A stretch of DNA of 64,000 bases. Origin: Pseudomonas sp. GD03858 (GTDB lineage Bacteria > Pseudomonadota > Gammaproteobacteria > Pseudomonadales > Pseudomonadaceae). Made by a program: the position numbers and the translations under genes. This document shows, in pieces, positions 9,304-18,589 of this stretch. The stretch lies in assembly GCF_029840925.1 (NCBI RefSeq), contig NZ_JAOCDM010000001.1, positions 1 to 64,000 on the forward strand, in the 5' to 3' direction. Position 1 is the stretch's first letter, and each line of letters opens with the position of its first letter. Below the pieces are notes generated by a model that saw nothing but the letters and a program-made list of their open reading frames with translations, was not told where the DNA came from and ran no database searches.

Positions 9304-9600
9304 CCATTGCCAGTGAACTCACGCAATCCCCGAAAGAAAATGACCCTGCGTGCTCCGGGCGTACTTCAGGCGGAGCTTTCATTCATCGACTGATGGCTGG
9401 CTAGTCATTCAGAAGCCCGGTGCAGCGCTCGTCATAAGCCTGCTGCGCCAGCAGGTTCGTGCCCCCCTCAAATGCCTCACTCCAGATCCACCTCACTTCT
9501 GCCCAACCTCGCCAGAAAGTGAAAGGCCGAGAATCCTTTTACCTCATGCTTCAACTCGCCCAAACAGTGATGGTGGCCAGAGATTGCGCTGGAGCCCGCC
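9304..9600. other. No gene supported before the ICE remnant
   Basis: In related elements the gene for a TIGR03747-type membrane protein precedes the RAQPRD gene, but no convincing remnant of it can be read here. A short CTGCTG-CGC-CAGCAG hairpin lies near 9450. The left breakpoint of the ICE fragment probably falls in this interval. Confidence 0.4.
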
Positions 9601-9936
9601 ATGAGGACGTGTGCCTTCCCATTACTTGTGATTTGCCTAGTAACCCTTCCAGCTGTTGCTCAAGAAAGTCGCGAGCGCTCAGATCTAGGTCTGGTGCAAC
9701 GACAGTTCACCGCCATCGAACAGTTGGCCGTTCGTGCTAAAAGCGGCTCCGAAGATATCGATGGAGCGCGGTATCGCTTCGACTACTTGCGGTTTTCGGC
9801 AGACCTTCAACGTGTACGTGAAGGCATCTATAACTACTTGTCGCCATCCCGCGCACAGCCAGCCGATCTGGTCGAATTGACCGATCAATACCGTGCTGAA
9901 ACACCTCACGCGGGCTCCTCCGATGAGCATGACTGA
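9601..9936 (+). CDS. RAQPRD-family integrative conjugative element protein
   Basis: 111 residues with a signal peptide (LLVICLVTLPAVAQES) and the family signature region SPSRAQPADLVEL near the C-terminus, which gives the RAQPRD family its name. The family belongs to the type IV secretion gene block of ICEclc/pKLC102-like elements; its exact role in transfer is not known. It overlaps the next gene by 14 bases, as is normal in these operons. The coding frame is intact, but the surrounding operon is broken, so the protein is very likely functionless here. Confidence 0.8.
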   Translation: MRTCAFPLLVICLVTLPAVAQESRERSDLGLVQRQFTAIEQLAVRAKSGSEDIDGARYRFDYLRFSADLQRVREGIYNYLSPSRAQPADLVELTDQYRAETPHAGSSDEHD

Positions 9937-10162
9937 AGCGCAACTAAGCGCATTCTCGGCCGTGGCCGGGATTACTCCGCAGCTCAGTTCAGTGTTTTGG
10001 CGTTCATCGGTGCTGGTGCTCGCGTTGCTCTGGTGTGCCTGGGCGCTATGGACCGGCTATCGCGGCTGGGCGGCCGGCACCCTCAGTTTTGGTGCGCTTG
10101 GCGGCAACACACTGCGCCAGGCCCTCGCCTTGATCGTGCTGATGTTTTTCTTGCTGCCGTAA
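9923..10162 (+). CDS. TIGR03758-family (DUF3262) ICE membrane protein
   Basis: 79 residues from the ATG at 9923 (MSMTEAQLSAF). Two hydrophobic segments are visible, VLVLALLWCAWALW and LALIVLMFFLLP, consistent with a small inner-membrane protein of the ICE mating apparatus. It follows the RAQPRD gene with an overlap and precedes the TIGR03745 gene, the standard order in ICEclc-like elements. The frame is intact but it is part of a truncated operon. Confidence 0.75.
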   Translation: MSMTEAQLSAFSAVAGITPQLSSVFWRSSVLVLALLWCAWALWTGYRGWAAGTLSFGALGGNTLRQALALIVLMFFLLP

Positions 10163-10177
10163 TCTGGAGACCCTGCA

Positions 10178-10554
10178 ATGAAACGCACCCGTCGCTACAT
10201 CCTCCCACTGCTCCTGCTGAAGGCTACCTATGCAAAAACCCTGTTCGGCAGTCTAGTGCTGCTGAGCTCGACGCTGGCCAGGGCTGACTTGCCGACCATG
10301 GAAGCGCCCTCCCGCGGCGCAGGAGCGGGGCTGATCGACACCATCAAGAACTACGCCTATGACGGCGGCATCCCACTTGGGCTGTTAATCGCCACCCTCG
10401 CCTTCCTCGGCGTGGCCTGGCACTCGCTCACCGTCTACGCCGATGTGCAGACCAACGCAAGACCTGGAAGGACCTTGGCGCCGTGGTCGACGTAGGCGCG
10501 CTGCTGGTGGTGGTGATCCTGTGGTTCCTCACCAAAGCCGCGACGATCCTGTGA
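10178..10554 (+). pseudogene. TIGR03745-family ICE membrane protein, frameshifted
   Basis: The protein starts MKRTRRYILPLLLLKATYAK with a signal peptide or anchor and continues through GLLIATLAFLGVAWHSL to YADVQTNA. There one base, probably a C, is missing at about 10457, and the frame ends at 10495. The shifted frame restores the family ending (TWKDLGAVV, then VVVILWFLTKAATIL) and stops at 10554. It is a one-base frameshift in the third gene of the ICE block. Confidence 0.75.
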
Positions 10555-10561
10555 GGTTGCC

Positions 10562-10752
10562 ATGTCTGACACTCCTAACTCCCTGCCCGACGGCACGCTG
10601 ACTTTCCTGCCGGAACGCCTCAACCGTGATCCGGCGGTCCTGCGTGGTCTCACCAACGATGAGATGTGGGCCGCACTGATCGTAGGTGCCGTACTGGGCC
10701 TGAATCTGGGCGGGCCTCTGGCGGTGGCCACTGCCTCCGTCGCTACTCTCCC
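10562..10752 (+). pseudogene. TIGR03750-family ICE conjugal transfer protein, 3' truncated
   Basis: The N-terminal part reads MSDTPNSLPDGTLTFLPERL, LNRDPAVLRGLT and GGPLAVATASVATLP, matching the start of the TIGR03750 (DUF3487) family, which is normally about 100 residues long. After about residue 63 the family sequence ends abruptly, and the DNA continues with a piece of a beta-lactamase-family gene on the other strand. This is the right breakpoint of the ICE fragment. Confidence 0.7.
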
Positions 10753-11270
10753 CAGCTGCAGGTAGACCCAGCCGGGGTCGTAACTCAACGAACTGTCGAG
10801 GAGTTTCCCATTCACCTCAGCACGCTCCGTTGCCAAGCGAGCCGTCGAGATATCAAGCGAACTGATAGCGTCTGCGAGCGGCAGATCAGCGGCACGCTCG
10901 ATAATTTGGGCTACCAGGATGAAACCAACATTCGAGTAACGCCAACCCGTTCCGGGGTTGTATCGGAGTCGGTGCCCATCCAGACGCTGCATCATTTCGC
11001 CTTCGGGCCATGCGGACTCATTGTTGGCTACGGCGGCATGGTACTCGGGAAGTTCGCCATAATCCGCAAGACCCGCCTCGTGACGCAGTAGTTGGCGCAG
11101 AGTGAAGCACCTTCGGGAAGCGAAGCATTCAGGCGAGCCTACCGTCGCGCACCAATGTCAGGGCGGCCGCGGCTAACACCGTTTTCGTGAAGCTCCACCA
11201 GGGCACGAGGGGTTCGTCTGTCCTATCAAAAATGAATGCGCCCCTCCCCCCGGCGACAATGCTTATGCAT
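10753..11270 (-). pseudogene. Serine beta-lactamase-family hydrolase, multiply frameshifted and 3' truncated
   Basis: Reading the minus strand, one frame gives PLVPWWSFTKTVLAAAALTL, with the SFTK active-site SxxK motif. Then come a TGA and small frame shifts, after which RQLLRHEAG and, in the frame from 10995, NPGTGWRYSNVGFILVAQII appear, the last with the YSN motif. The fragment ends YDPGWVYLQLG exactly where the ICE fragment begins. The family comprises class C-like beta-lactamases, esterases and D-aminopeptidases. With several lesions and no C-terminus it cannot be active. Confidence 0.7.
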
Positions 11271-11631
11271 GTGACCTCTGTGAGCGCGGAAAAGGCATGT
11301 ACCTGGAGCGTGATCTCAGGTCAATGCAGATCTGGCCCTTTGCTCGGTGTACCTTCGGGCATAAGAAGCCGAGGACAATACGCCCCAACTCTTCACCTAT
11401 AAAACGCTGCTCAACCAGGCGCCCTAGCAACTAGGCCTCATTGAAGGCGCCGAGCACGAGCTTCACTTAACCGAGTGGCTGCTCATGGCGCTCATTTCAT
11501 CGGACAATTCGAATCGCCCTCGTTAGAGGCTCTCGAGAAACCCGCTGTCCCCCTGAGTGGCACCTCGCTACCGTTGCCGGCCTCTCCTTACGGCGCGTCA
11601 AAATGACGCATGCGAACGTCATAGACTTATA

Positions 11632-11645
11632 ATAACATTCGTTAT
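11632..11645. promoter_or_regulatory. Operator-like palindrome, site 1 of 10
   Basis: ATAAC-ATTC-GTTAT, a perfect dyad, with TTATA and TATAAA flanks. It is the same motif as at nine catabolic promoters further right. Here it stands immediately before the remnant of a Spy-like gene, so its original target gene has been lost. Confidence 0.6.
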
Positions 11646-11651
11646 ATAAAT

Positions 11652-11744
11652 AACGCACGCGCCATGCGGTTTTTGAAAATTGAAACACAGTTGGACGCCA
11701 CAATAGCCATTGACATCGGACGAAAACTTCCATTTGCAGAATAA
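11652..11744 (+). pseudogene. 3' remnant of a Spy/CpxP-like gene
   Basis: The frame reads NARAMRFLKIETQLDATIAI, then DIGRKLPFAE and stop. It matches the last 30 codons of the intact gene ending at 28839 (RALRFLQIETQLDAMVEL, DIARKLPLAE) in protein and DNA. The 5' part is absent, replaced by an AT-rich promoter with the shared palindrome. A matching hairpin follows both copies. Confidence 0.75.
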
Positions 11745-11758
11745 CTTACTATAATTGT

Positions 11759-11784
11759 GCAGGCATGTAATTTTTCTTGCCTGC
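11759..11784 (+). terminator. Hairpin after the Spy-like remnant
   Basis: GCAGGCA (11759-11765) pairs with TGCCTGC (11778-11784). The same stem occurs after the intact Spy-like gene at 28853-28881, which shows that the duplicated block includes its 3' flank. There is no long T-run after the stem, so termination strength is uncertain. Confidence 0.5.
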
Positions 11785-11899
11785 GACTCAACCATCGAGG
11801 CAGTTTCAGCTTACTGCATAATTCAAAATCCATTTCCATTTATTTTCATTATCCGCAGCCCCTTCAACGCTGAGCGGAAATTCCACGCAGGAGTAATTT

Positions 11900-12229
11900 A
11901 TGCCCTCCCTGAGAATCGTCATATTTTTCACGCTGGCTTTTTTGACCTTACCATCCAAAGCACAAAACAACTCCACCCTCATCAACGCGCAACTAGAGCA
12001 AGCGGGTATAGAAGCGACCGCACGTTACGCCCAAAAAACCAACAAGCCAATGCCAAGTATAGAGAACTATAACTATAACATGGACCTTGATATAGAGAAA
12101 ACCATATACTCCTCACAAAACATTATGCACTGCGGAAATTTAAAAAAACTCATTAGCTACGAAGACCAAAACGGAAAACTACACATCATAAGATACACTT
12201 CAAAAGGCACATGCCACAACAACAAATGA
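11900..12229 (+). CDS. DUF2790-family small secreted protein
   Basis: 109 residues with a signal peptide (RIVIFFTLAFLTLPSKA). The C-terminal half, MDLDIEKTI followed by a cysteine, ISYEDQNGKLHIIRYTSKGT and a second cysteine, has the layout of the Pseudomonas DUF2790 family of small periplasmic proteins with two cysteines. The family's function is unknown. The gene is strikingly AT-rich compared with its neighbours and prefers A-ending codons, which points to recent transfer or origin from an AT-rich source. GGAG stands 10 bases before the ATG at 11900. Confidence 0.7.
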   Translation: MPSLRIVIFFTLAFLTLPSKAQNNSTLINAQLEQAGIEATARYAQKTNKPMPSIENYNYNMDLDIEKTIYSSQNIMHCGNLKKLISYEDQNGKLHIIRYTSKGTCHNNK

Positions 12230-12367
12230 CTACCATTTAAAAGCGACTACACCATTTAAGCAGTGCCACTGTCATCTCGCCACCCAAACTATGACAGCAC
12301 CGCTTTGGGGAATTCAACGATCAAGTCAGTACTGGTCACCTGCGTATCCAGTCGTGGAACTCCACTG

Positions 12368-14188
12368 TCATTTGGGAGGATGCTCGTGATCGCAAGCAGT
12401 AAGTTTTTGGACCAGCGCTTTTAGCTCGTCCAAATGGTTCTCATACAGTCCGCGAGGTGATGAGTTATGCTTATTGCACAGAGACGCCGCTGCTCCGACC
12501 GCTATCCCGTGCTGTGAGCCGTTGCCCATGGTTTTCGTCGATGAGCCAGCGACGTGAGTGACGCTAATGTGTTTGCCTGCTACCAGCAGATTTTCAATAT
12601 TGGCGGAGTAGAGGCAACGGAAGGGAATGCTATAAGCCTGCTTATCCCGCATATCCCAAATCCAGTCCTTCAGGCGAAAGTCGTACTTGCCCTCTCCTGG
12701 TTCCCAGGCGCAGTGAATGCAGAAGGCCCCATCATTGGGAACCAAAGCATCCGGAAAACTTGAATGATCGCGAATGTCATTTTCTGACAATACGTAGTCA
12801 CCGCAGTAACGACGAAATTCGCCCTGTGCCGCAACGTACGCCATCCATTCGAACTCCAGATTCGCGTAGATCTCGGGTTCGAGGTTCTTGACGTTCGAGA
12901 ACGTACCGTACAGCGCCCGCATCAAATAGTCGCGGATCAACTCCCCATTTTTGTAAGGATCAAGCCACTGTCCGTACTCCCAAAAATGTGTCGCTGGAAA
13001 TATGTCAGCCTTGCTGCCGAAGCGGAACTCTGGCGTGCTCGGGTTTGAGCCTGCCTGCGGGCCTGGGCCGTTCTCAAGACCGGCTTCCATGAGTTGGCCG
13101 CTGAGATTCGCGTAATCCTTTGAAACCTCAGTTGCCCAGGGCACAACAGGGAACGGAACAGGAGAGTCTGCCATTCTGGTGCGAAAGAACAGCGTATTAC
13201 CATGATGCATGCTGTCGCCGACTTCAGGCGCATACGGCTCGTTGTACTCTGAGCGTGCCTCTCTGCCGAAAAGCGTCTGCGCGCCACCGAGGACGCCAAG
13301 AATTGCGGTACCACTGGTATCGATAAAGATCGATCCGGCAAAGCGCCTTTCATGGCCACCGCGATCCTGAACGGCCTGGACAGCGGTTATTCTCTCTCCT
13401 TGCTTCTCAACTTTGACGACCCTATGTCCAAGGAAAACGGCGACGGTCGGCTCGGCCTCCAGCAGCGAAAGTGCGGCGAGATCACCATCTGCTGAGCGCT
13501 GGGATAATTCCTTGAGCAGCACCCCTTGTGAGCCTCGAGGCATCAGGCCGATTTCCTTGCTGGCGTTGCCACCAAGAACAGGTCGATCGTGGATCAACGC
13601 AACATGCTGGCCTAATCTGGCAGCTGTCAGGGCGGCGGCGCATCCGGAAATGCCACCTCCAACAACGACCACATCGTAATGACCAGCATCTACAGGCTCA
13701 TACGGTAAACCGCGCAATTCTTTACGCCACGCTTGGCTGTTGGCGCTGACATCGTTAGGCGGTGCCACTTCATCAGTGGAGAAATAGATCGCATCACAGC
13801 GGCCATCGAAGCCGGTGACATCGTGAAGAGCCAGCTTGGCAGTCCCTTTTTTTAGAAGCACCTTGCCTGCGGGCTGCCAGGACCAATCCAGTCCATTCGC
13901 ACCGAACTCAGTATCGAGGACTACACCATCTATCGACACTGTGAACCGCCCTGGATGGTGAGAGGGCACCCAATCTTTTGCTCGCACCCAAACTTGATAT
14001 TCGCCATCTCGCGGGATGCTGATTGATGTTGTCGCATCGCTCACCGGTCGACCGAGGCCGTGTGCCAGCAGATAAGGCGAGCCCATGACCGTCTCGAACT
14101 GGGAATCGAGAACCCAGCCCCCATAGTCTTCGAAGTCTTCCGCCTCCACCAAGATCCGTGACGATGACGTGCTCGTGGGACTGTTCAT
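12368..14188 (-). CDS. Large FAD-dependent oxidoreductase with N-terminal beta-sandwich (CBM/golvesin-like) domain
   Basis: 606 residues from the ATG at 14188, preceded by GGAG at eight bases. Residues about 10-145 (ILVEAEDFEDYGGWVLDSQF, EYQVWVRAKDW) look like a golvesin/CBM-type beta-sandwich. A FAD_oxidored (PF12831-like) domain follows, with the dinucleotide motif VVVVGGGISGCAAALTAARL near residue 170 and NLLVAGKHISVTHVA near the end. No signal peptide is seen. Enzymes with this pairing are found in carbohydrate and complex-organic catabolism, but no substrate is known to me. A frameshifted HxlR regulator gene lies divergently upstream with a palindrome between them, so this gene was probably its target. 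Confidence 0.7.
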   Translation of the reverse strand: MNSPTSTSSSRILVEAEDFEDYGGWVLDSQFETVMGSPYLLAHGLGRPVSDATTSISIPRDGEYQVWVRAKDWVPSHHPGRFTVSIDGVVLDTEFGANGLDWSWQPAGKVLLKKGTAKLALHDVTGFDGRCDAIYFSTDEVAPPNDVSANSQAWRKELRGLPYEPVDAGHYDVVVVGGGISGCAAALTAARLGQHVALIHDRPVLGGNASKEIGLMPRGSQGVLLKELSQRSADGDLAALSLLEAEPTVAVFLGHRVVKVEKQGERITAVQAVQDRGGHERRFAGSIFIDTSGTAILGVLGGAQTLFGREARSEYNEPYAPEVGDSMHHGNTLFFRTRMADSPVPFPVVPWATEVSKDYANLSGQLMEAGLENGPGPQAGSNPSTPEFRFGSKADIFPATHFWEYGQWLDPYKNGELIRDYLMRALYGTFSNVKNLEPEIYANLEFEWMAYVAAQGEFRRYCGDYVLSENDIRDHSSFPDALVPNDGAFCIHCAWEPGEGKYDFRLKDWIWDMRDKQAYSIPFRCLYSANIENLLVAGKHISVTHVAGSSTKTMGNGSQHGIAVGAAASLCNKHNSSPRGLYENHLDELKALVQKLTACDHEHPPK

Positions 14189-14384
14189 TTTTATGGCTCC
14201 GTATCTTTGCTGCATATGCAGTTTGCGTTCAGCTTGGCCATGGAGGGCCAACTAGGCTGGTCCCACTTTCCGCGCCGAGAGGAACTGGTTTCCTATGAGG
14301 GCCGCCCGAGTTGATACGGCCTTCCGTTACAGCACCTGCCGCCCTAGACTTCGCTTCTAACGACAACATCTCTCGATCTATAAC

Positions 14385-14409
14385 TTTGACTATATTTTAT
14401 GTAGTCAAA
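14385..14409. promoter_or_regulatory. Palindrome between the FAD oxidoreductase and HxlR genes
   Basis: TTTGACTA and TAGTCAAA are perfect 8-base arms separated by 9 bases, in the divergent promoter region. The position suits the operator of the adjacent HxlR-type regulator. It is unrelated to the ATAAC-N4-GTTAT motif. Confidence 0.55.
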
Positions 14410-14439
14410 ATCGAGAAGAACCTTTATAGGGGGGTATTC

Positions 14440-14885
14440 ATGAAACGAAGTATGCTGACTGACAGGTACTGCTCGATTGCCAGATCCAGCGCAGAACTCA
14501 CGGATGCCGGTCCTTTGTCATCCTGAGAGAGCTATTCCTTTCAAATAGGCGCTTCGATGGCCTGCAGGCCCAGACTGGGATGTCGCCACGTTCGTTGAAC
14601 GTGCGGCTTAACGATTCAATGGCAAGTGGAATTATTGAGCGCGCGGCCTATCAAGACTCTCCCGTCCGCTACGAATACCGAGCAACGGACAAAGGCCGAG
14701 GCCTCTGGCCAGTTTTGGTTGCCCTCAAGCAGTGGGGAGACAAATGGACCGGCCCTTGGAAAGGCCGTGAACCTCCGTTGACTCTCTACCACAGGGGGCA
14801 TAAACATCTGTTGGAACTCGGGTTCGTTTGCAAGACCTGCAGAGTGCCGATTGATGCTCGCTCAAGTTCTGTTTGCATGTCGTAA
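14440..14885 (+). pseudogene. HxlR-family transcriptional regulator, frameshifted
   Basis: The ATG at 14440 follows AGGGGGGT. The frame reads MKRSMLTDRYCSIARSSAEL, then TDAG where the family has TDAW, and stops at 14526. One T is missing near 14511. The next frame continues the winged helix: SFVILRELFLSNRRFDGLQ, then MSPRSLNVRLNDSMASGIIE and RYEYRATDKGRGLWPVLVAL, ending with CKTCRVPIDARSSS and a stop at 14885. It is a single-base lesion in an otherwise complete gene. HxlR proteins sense electrophiles, quinones or aldehydes in several bacteria. Confidence 0.75.
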
Positions 14886-15154
14886 CCAATGTCCGCTTAG
14901 CGTGAAAATCTTGCGAGCCAGTACCAAGATGCTTTGCGAAAAAAACGGAAAGGAAGCGCAGGTGAATAGGCTGATGGAGCCTTGGAAAGGTCAATCTGCC
15001 TACCAGGGCTTGAGTCTGCTGCTAGAGCATCTACAACACTCTCTACCGATACCCAGAACGGATGCCGAGTGGGCAGCACACTCTGACGCAATACCAAGGC
15101 GTTGCGGTTTACCTGGCCATAATGGCCAGGCGTGCCACATGAAACGGTATTGCG

Positions 15155-17010
<1,856 letters not shown>

Positions 17011-17096
17011 TCATAGGTGTCATGGGTAAGAAGACAGGGATACGGTTGCCCGCATCCCAGATCCGCGCTTGGGCAAAGCCAAGTGCCTAAATTAAA

Positions 17097-17110
17097 ATAA
17101 CTATCGTTAT
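17097..17110. promoter_or_regulatory. Operator-like palindrome, site 2 of 10
   Basis: ATAAC-TATC-GTTAT with outer TTAA and TAAA, upstream of the minus-strand flavoprotein/hydratase operon. The surrounding 60 bases closely match those around site 10 at 58909, including the shared stretch TTGGCAATGCCCTTT, so this is a duplicated promoter. Confidence 0.75.
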
Positions 17111-17173
17111 AGTAAATCGAGGAATTGTTGCTTGGCAATGCCCTTTGGGCGTTTGCGAAGGCGAGGACGTAAC

Positions 17174-17281
17174 GCCGCATGCGCCTGGACTGCGCAACGG
17201 GCTGAAGGCCTGCATCACGCGGCGAATCGTGCAGACCAACCCCATGCCCCCCCCTTGGTCCTACACCTGATTCCAGTCTTG
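17174..17281 (+). pseudogene. Remnant of the small secreted peptide gene found intact at 59247
   Basis: The stretch GAATCGTGCAGACCAACCCC and the following 40 bases match the middle of the 54-codon gene at 59247-59411 (translated as IVQTNP here, IVQTSP there). The start region is degenerate and contains stops. Like the intact copy, it lies to the right of a duplicated palindrome-bearing promoter. At its right end the sequence passes directly into a broken tolC gene. Confidence 0.5.
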
Positions 17282-18237
17282 CAGATCTTCTGCAGCCGCT
17301 ACTTCAAGCGCCAGCTCGACCAGTCCAACGAACGCTTCGATGTCGGCCTTTCGGACAAGACCGACGTGCTCCAGTCACAGGCCAGCTATGACACGGCGCG
17401 GGCCAACCGGATTATCGCCGAGCGCCAGGTGCAGGATGCCTTCGAGGCCCTGATCACCCTGACCAATCACCAATACATGCGATCCAGGGCGTGGTCCACA
17501 CCCTGCCGGTGCAAGTGCCGACGCCCAATGACGCCAAGGCCTGGGTCGAGACCGCCGGGCGGCAGAACCTCAACCTACAGGCCACCAACCACGCCGTGGC
17601 CGCGACCGAAGAGACGGTGCGCCAGCGCAAGGCTGGCCACGCGCCAACCCTGGATGCCGTGGCCAAGTACCAGAAGGGCGACAACGACAATCTCGGCTTC
17701 ACCAACCCTTCGCAGAACGGCGTGCGCTATGGCGGTGACGTGGAGCAGACCAGCGTCGGCCTGCAACTGAACATTCCGATCTACAGCGGCGGGTTGACCA
17801 GCTCCCAGGTGCGCGAGGCCTATGCGCGCCTGACCCAGAGCGAGCAGCAACGCGAGAGCCTGCGCCGCCAGGTGGTGGAGAACACCCGCAATCTGCATCG
17901 CGCGGTGAACACCGACGTGGAACAGGTACAGCAGTCGATCATCTCCAACCAGAGCGCGCTGGAAGCCACCGAGATCGGCTACCAGGTCGGCACCCGCAAC
18001 ATCGTCGACGTGCTCGACGCGCAGCGCCAGCTGTACACCTCGGTGCGCGACTACAACAACAGCCGCTATGACTACATCCTCGACAACCTGCGCCTCAAGC
18101 AGTCCGCCGGCACCCTGAGCCCGCAAGACCTGCAGGACCTGGGCCGGTACCTGAAGGCCGACTACAACCCGGACAAGGATTTCCTGCCACCGGACCTGGC
18201 GGCGGCGGCGGCGAAGAATTTCGAACGCAGACCGTAA
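17282..18237 (+). pseudogene. TolC-family outer membrane protein, 5' truncated and frameshifted
   Basis: The 5' half of the gene is missing. The remaining sequence begins YFKRQLDQSNERFDVGLSDK, a TolC coiled-coil repeat segment, and runs to TNHQY at about 17478. A frameshift follows, after which VVHTLPVQVPTPNDAKAWVE and the rest continue without interruption to the stop at 18237 (NIVDVLDAQRQLYTSVRDYN near the end). The family forms the outer-membrane channel of type I secretion and efflux systems. The strong similarity to Pseudomonas TolC suggests a piece of a resident tolC brought in by rearrangement. It cannot make a trimeric channel. Confidence 0.8.
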
Positions 18238-18516
18238 GGGAAAATGTCGAGGCGGCCGTTGATTTCTGACCGCCCCTCGCACTGACGAGTACCTAGCCAA
18301 ACGCTGGGGGCTCTACAAAACCAAGCGCTAGTTCGAAAAGGGCCAGCCACAGGTAGGTGCGAAGGCGAAGCCCCGCTCAAGGTTATCGAGCGCCCGGCCG
18401 GCGATGTAAAGACTCAGCTTCGCAACTAGACAGCGTCGACATGGTGGTAGCGAGACGTCGCCTGCAAGGGCGACGTAAGCCTTGGCAAACCGCTGCAGGC
18501 TGGCCCCTTAATTAGC

Positions 18517-18530
18517 ATATCGTACGTTGT
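18517..18530. promoter_or_regulatory. Operator-like palindrome, site 3 of 10
   Basis: ATATC-GTAC-GTTGT with outer TTAG and TTAAA, a weaker member of the motif, 60 bases before the DadA/PuuB-like oxidase gene at 18590. The rest of the 18238-18589 gap holds no gene that I can support. Confidence 0.55.
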
Positions 18531-18589
18531 GTTAAAAAATCGGGTTTGCTAGATTGGCTTAAAGTAACCGGCCCAGCAGGAGCACTCTT

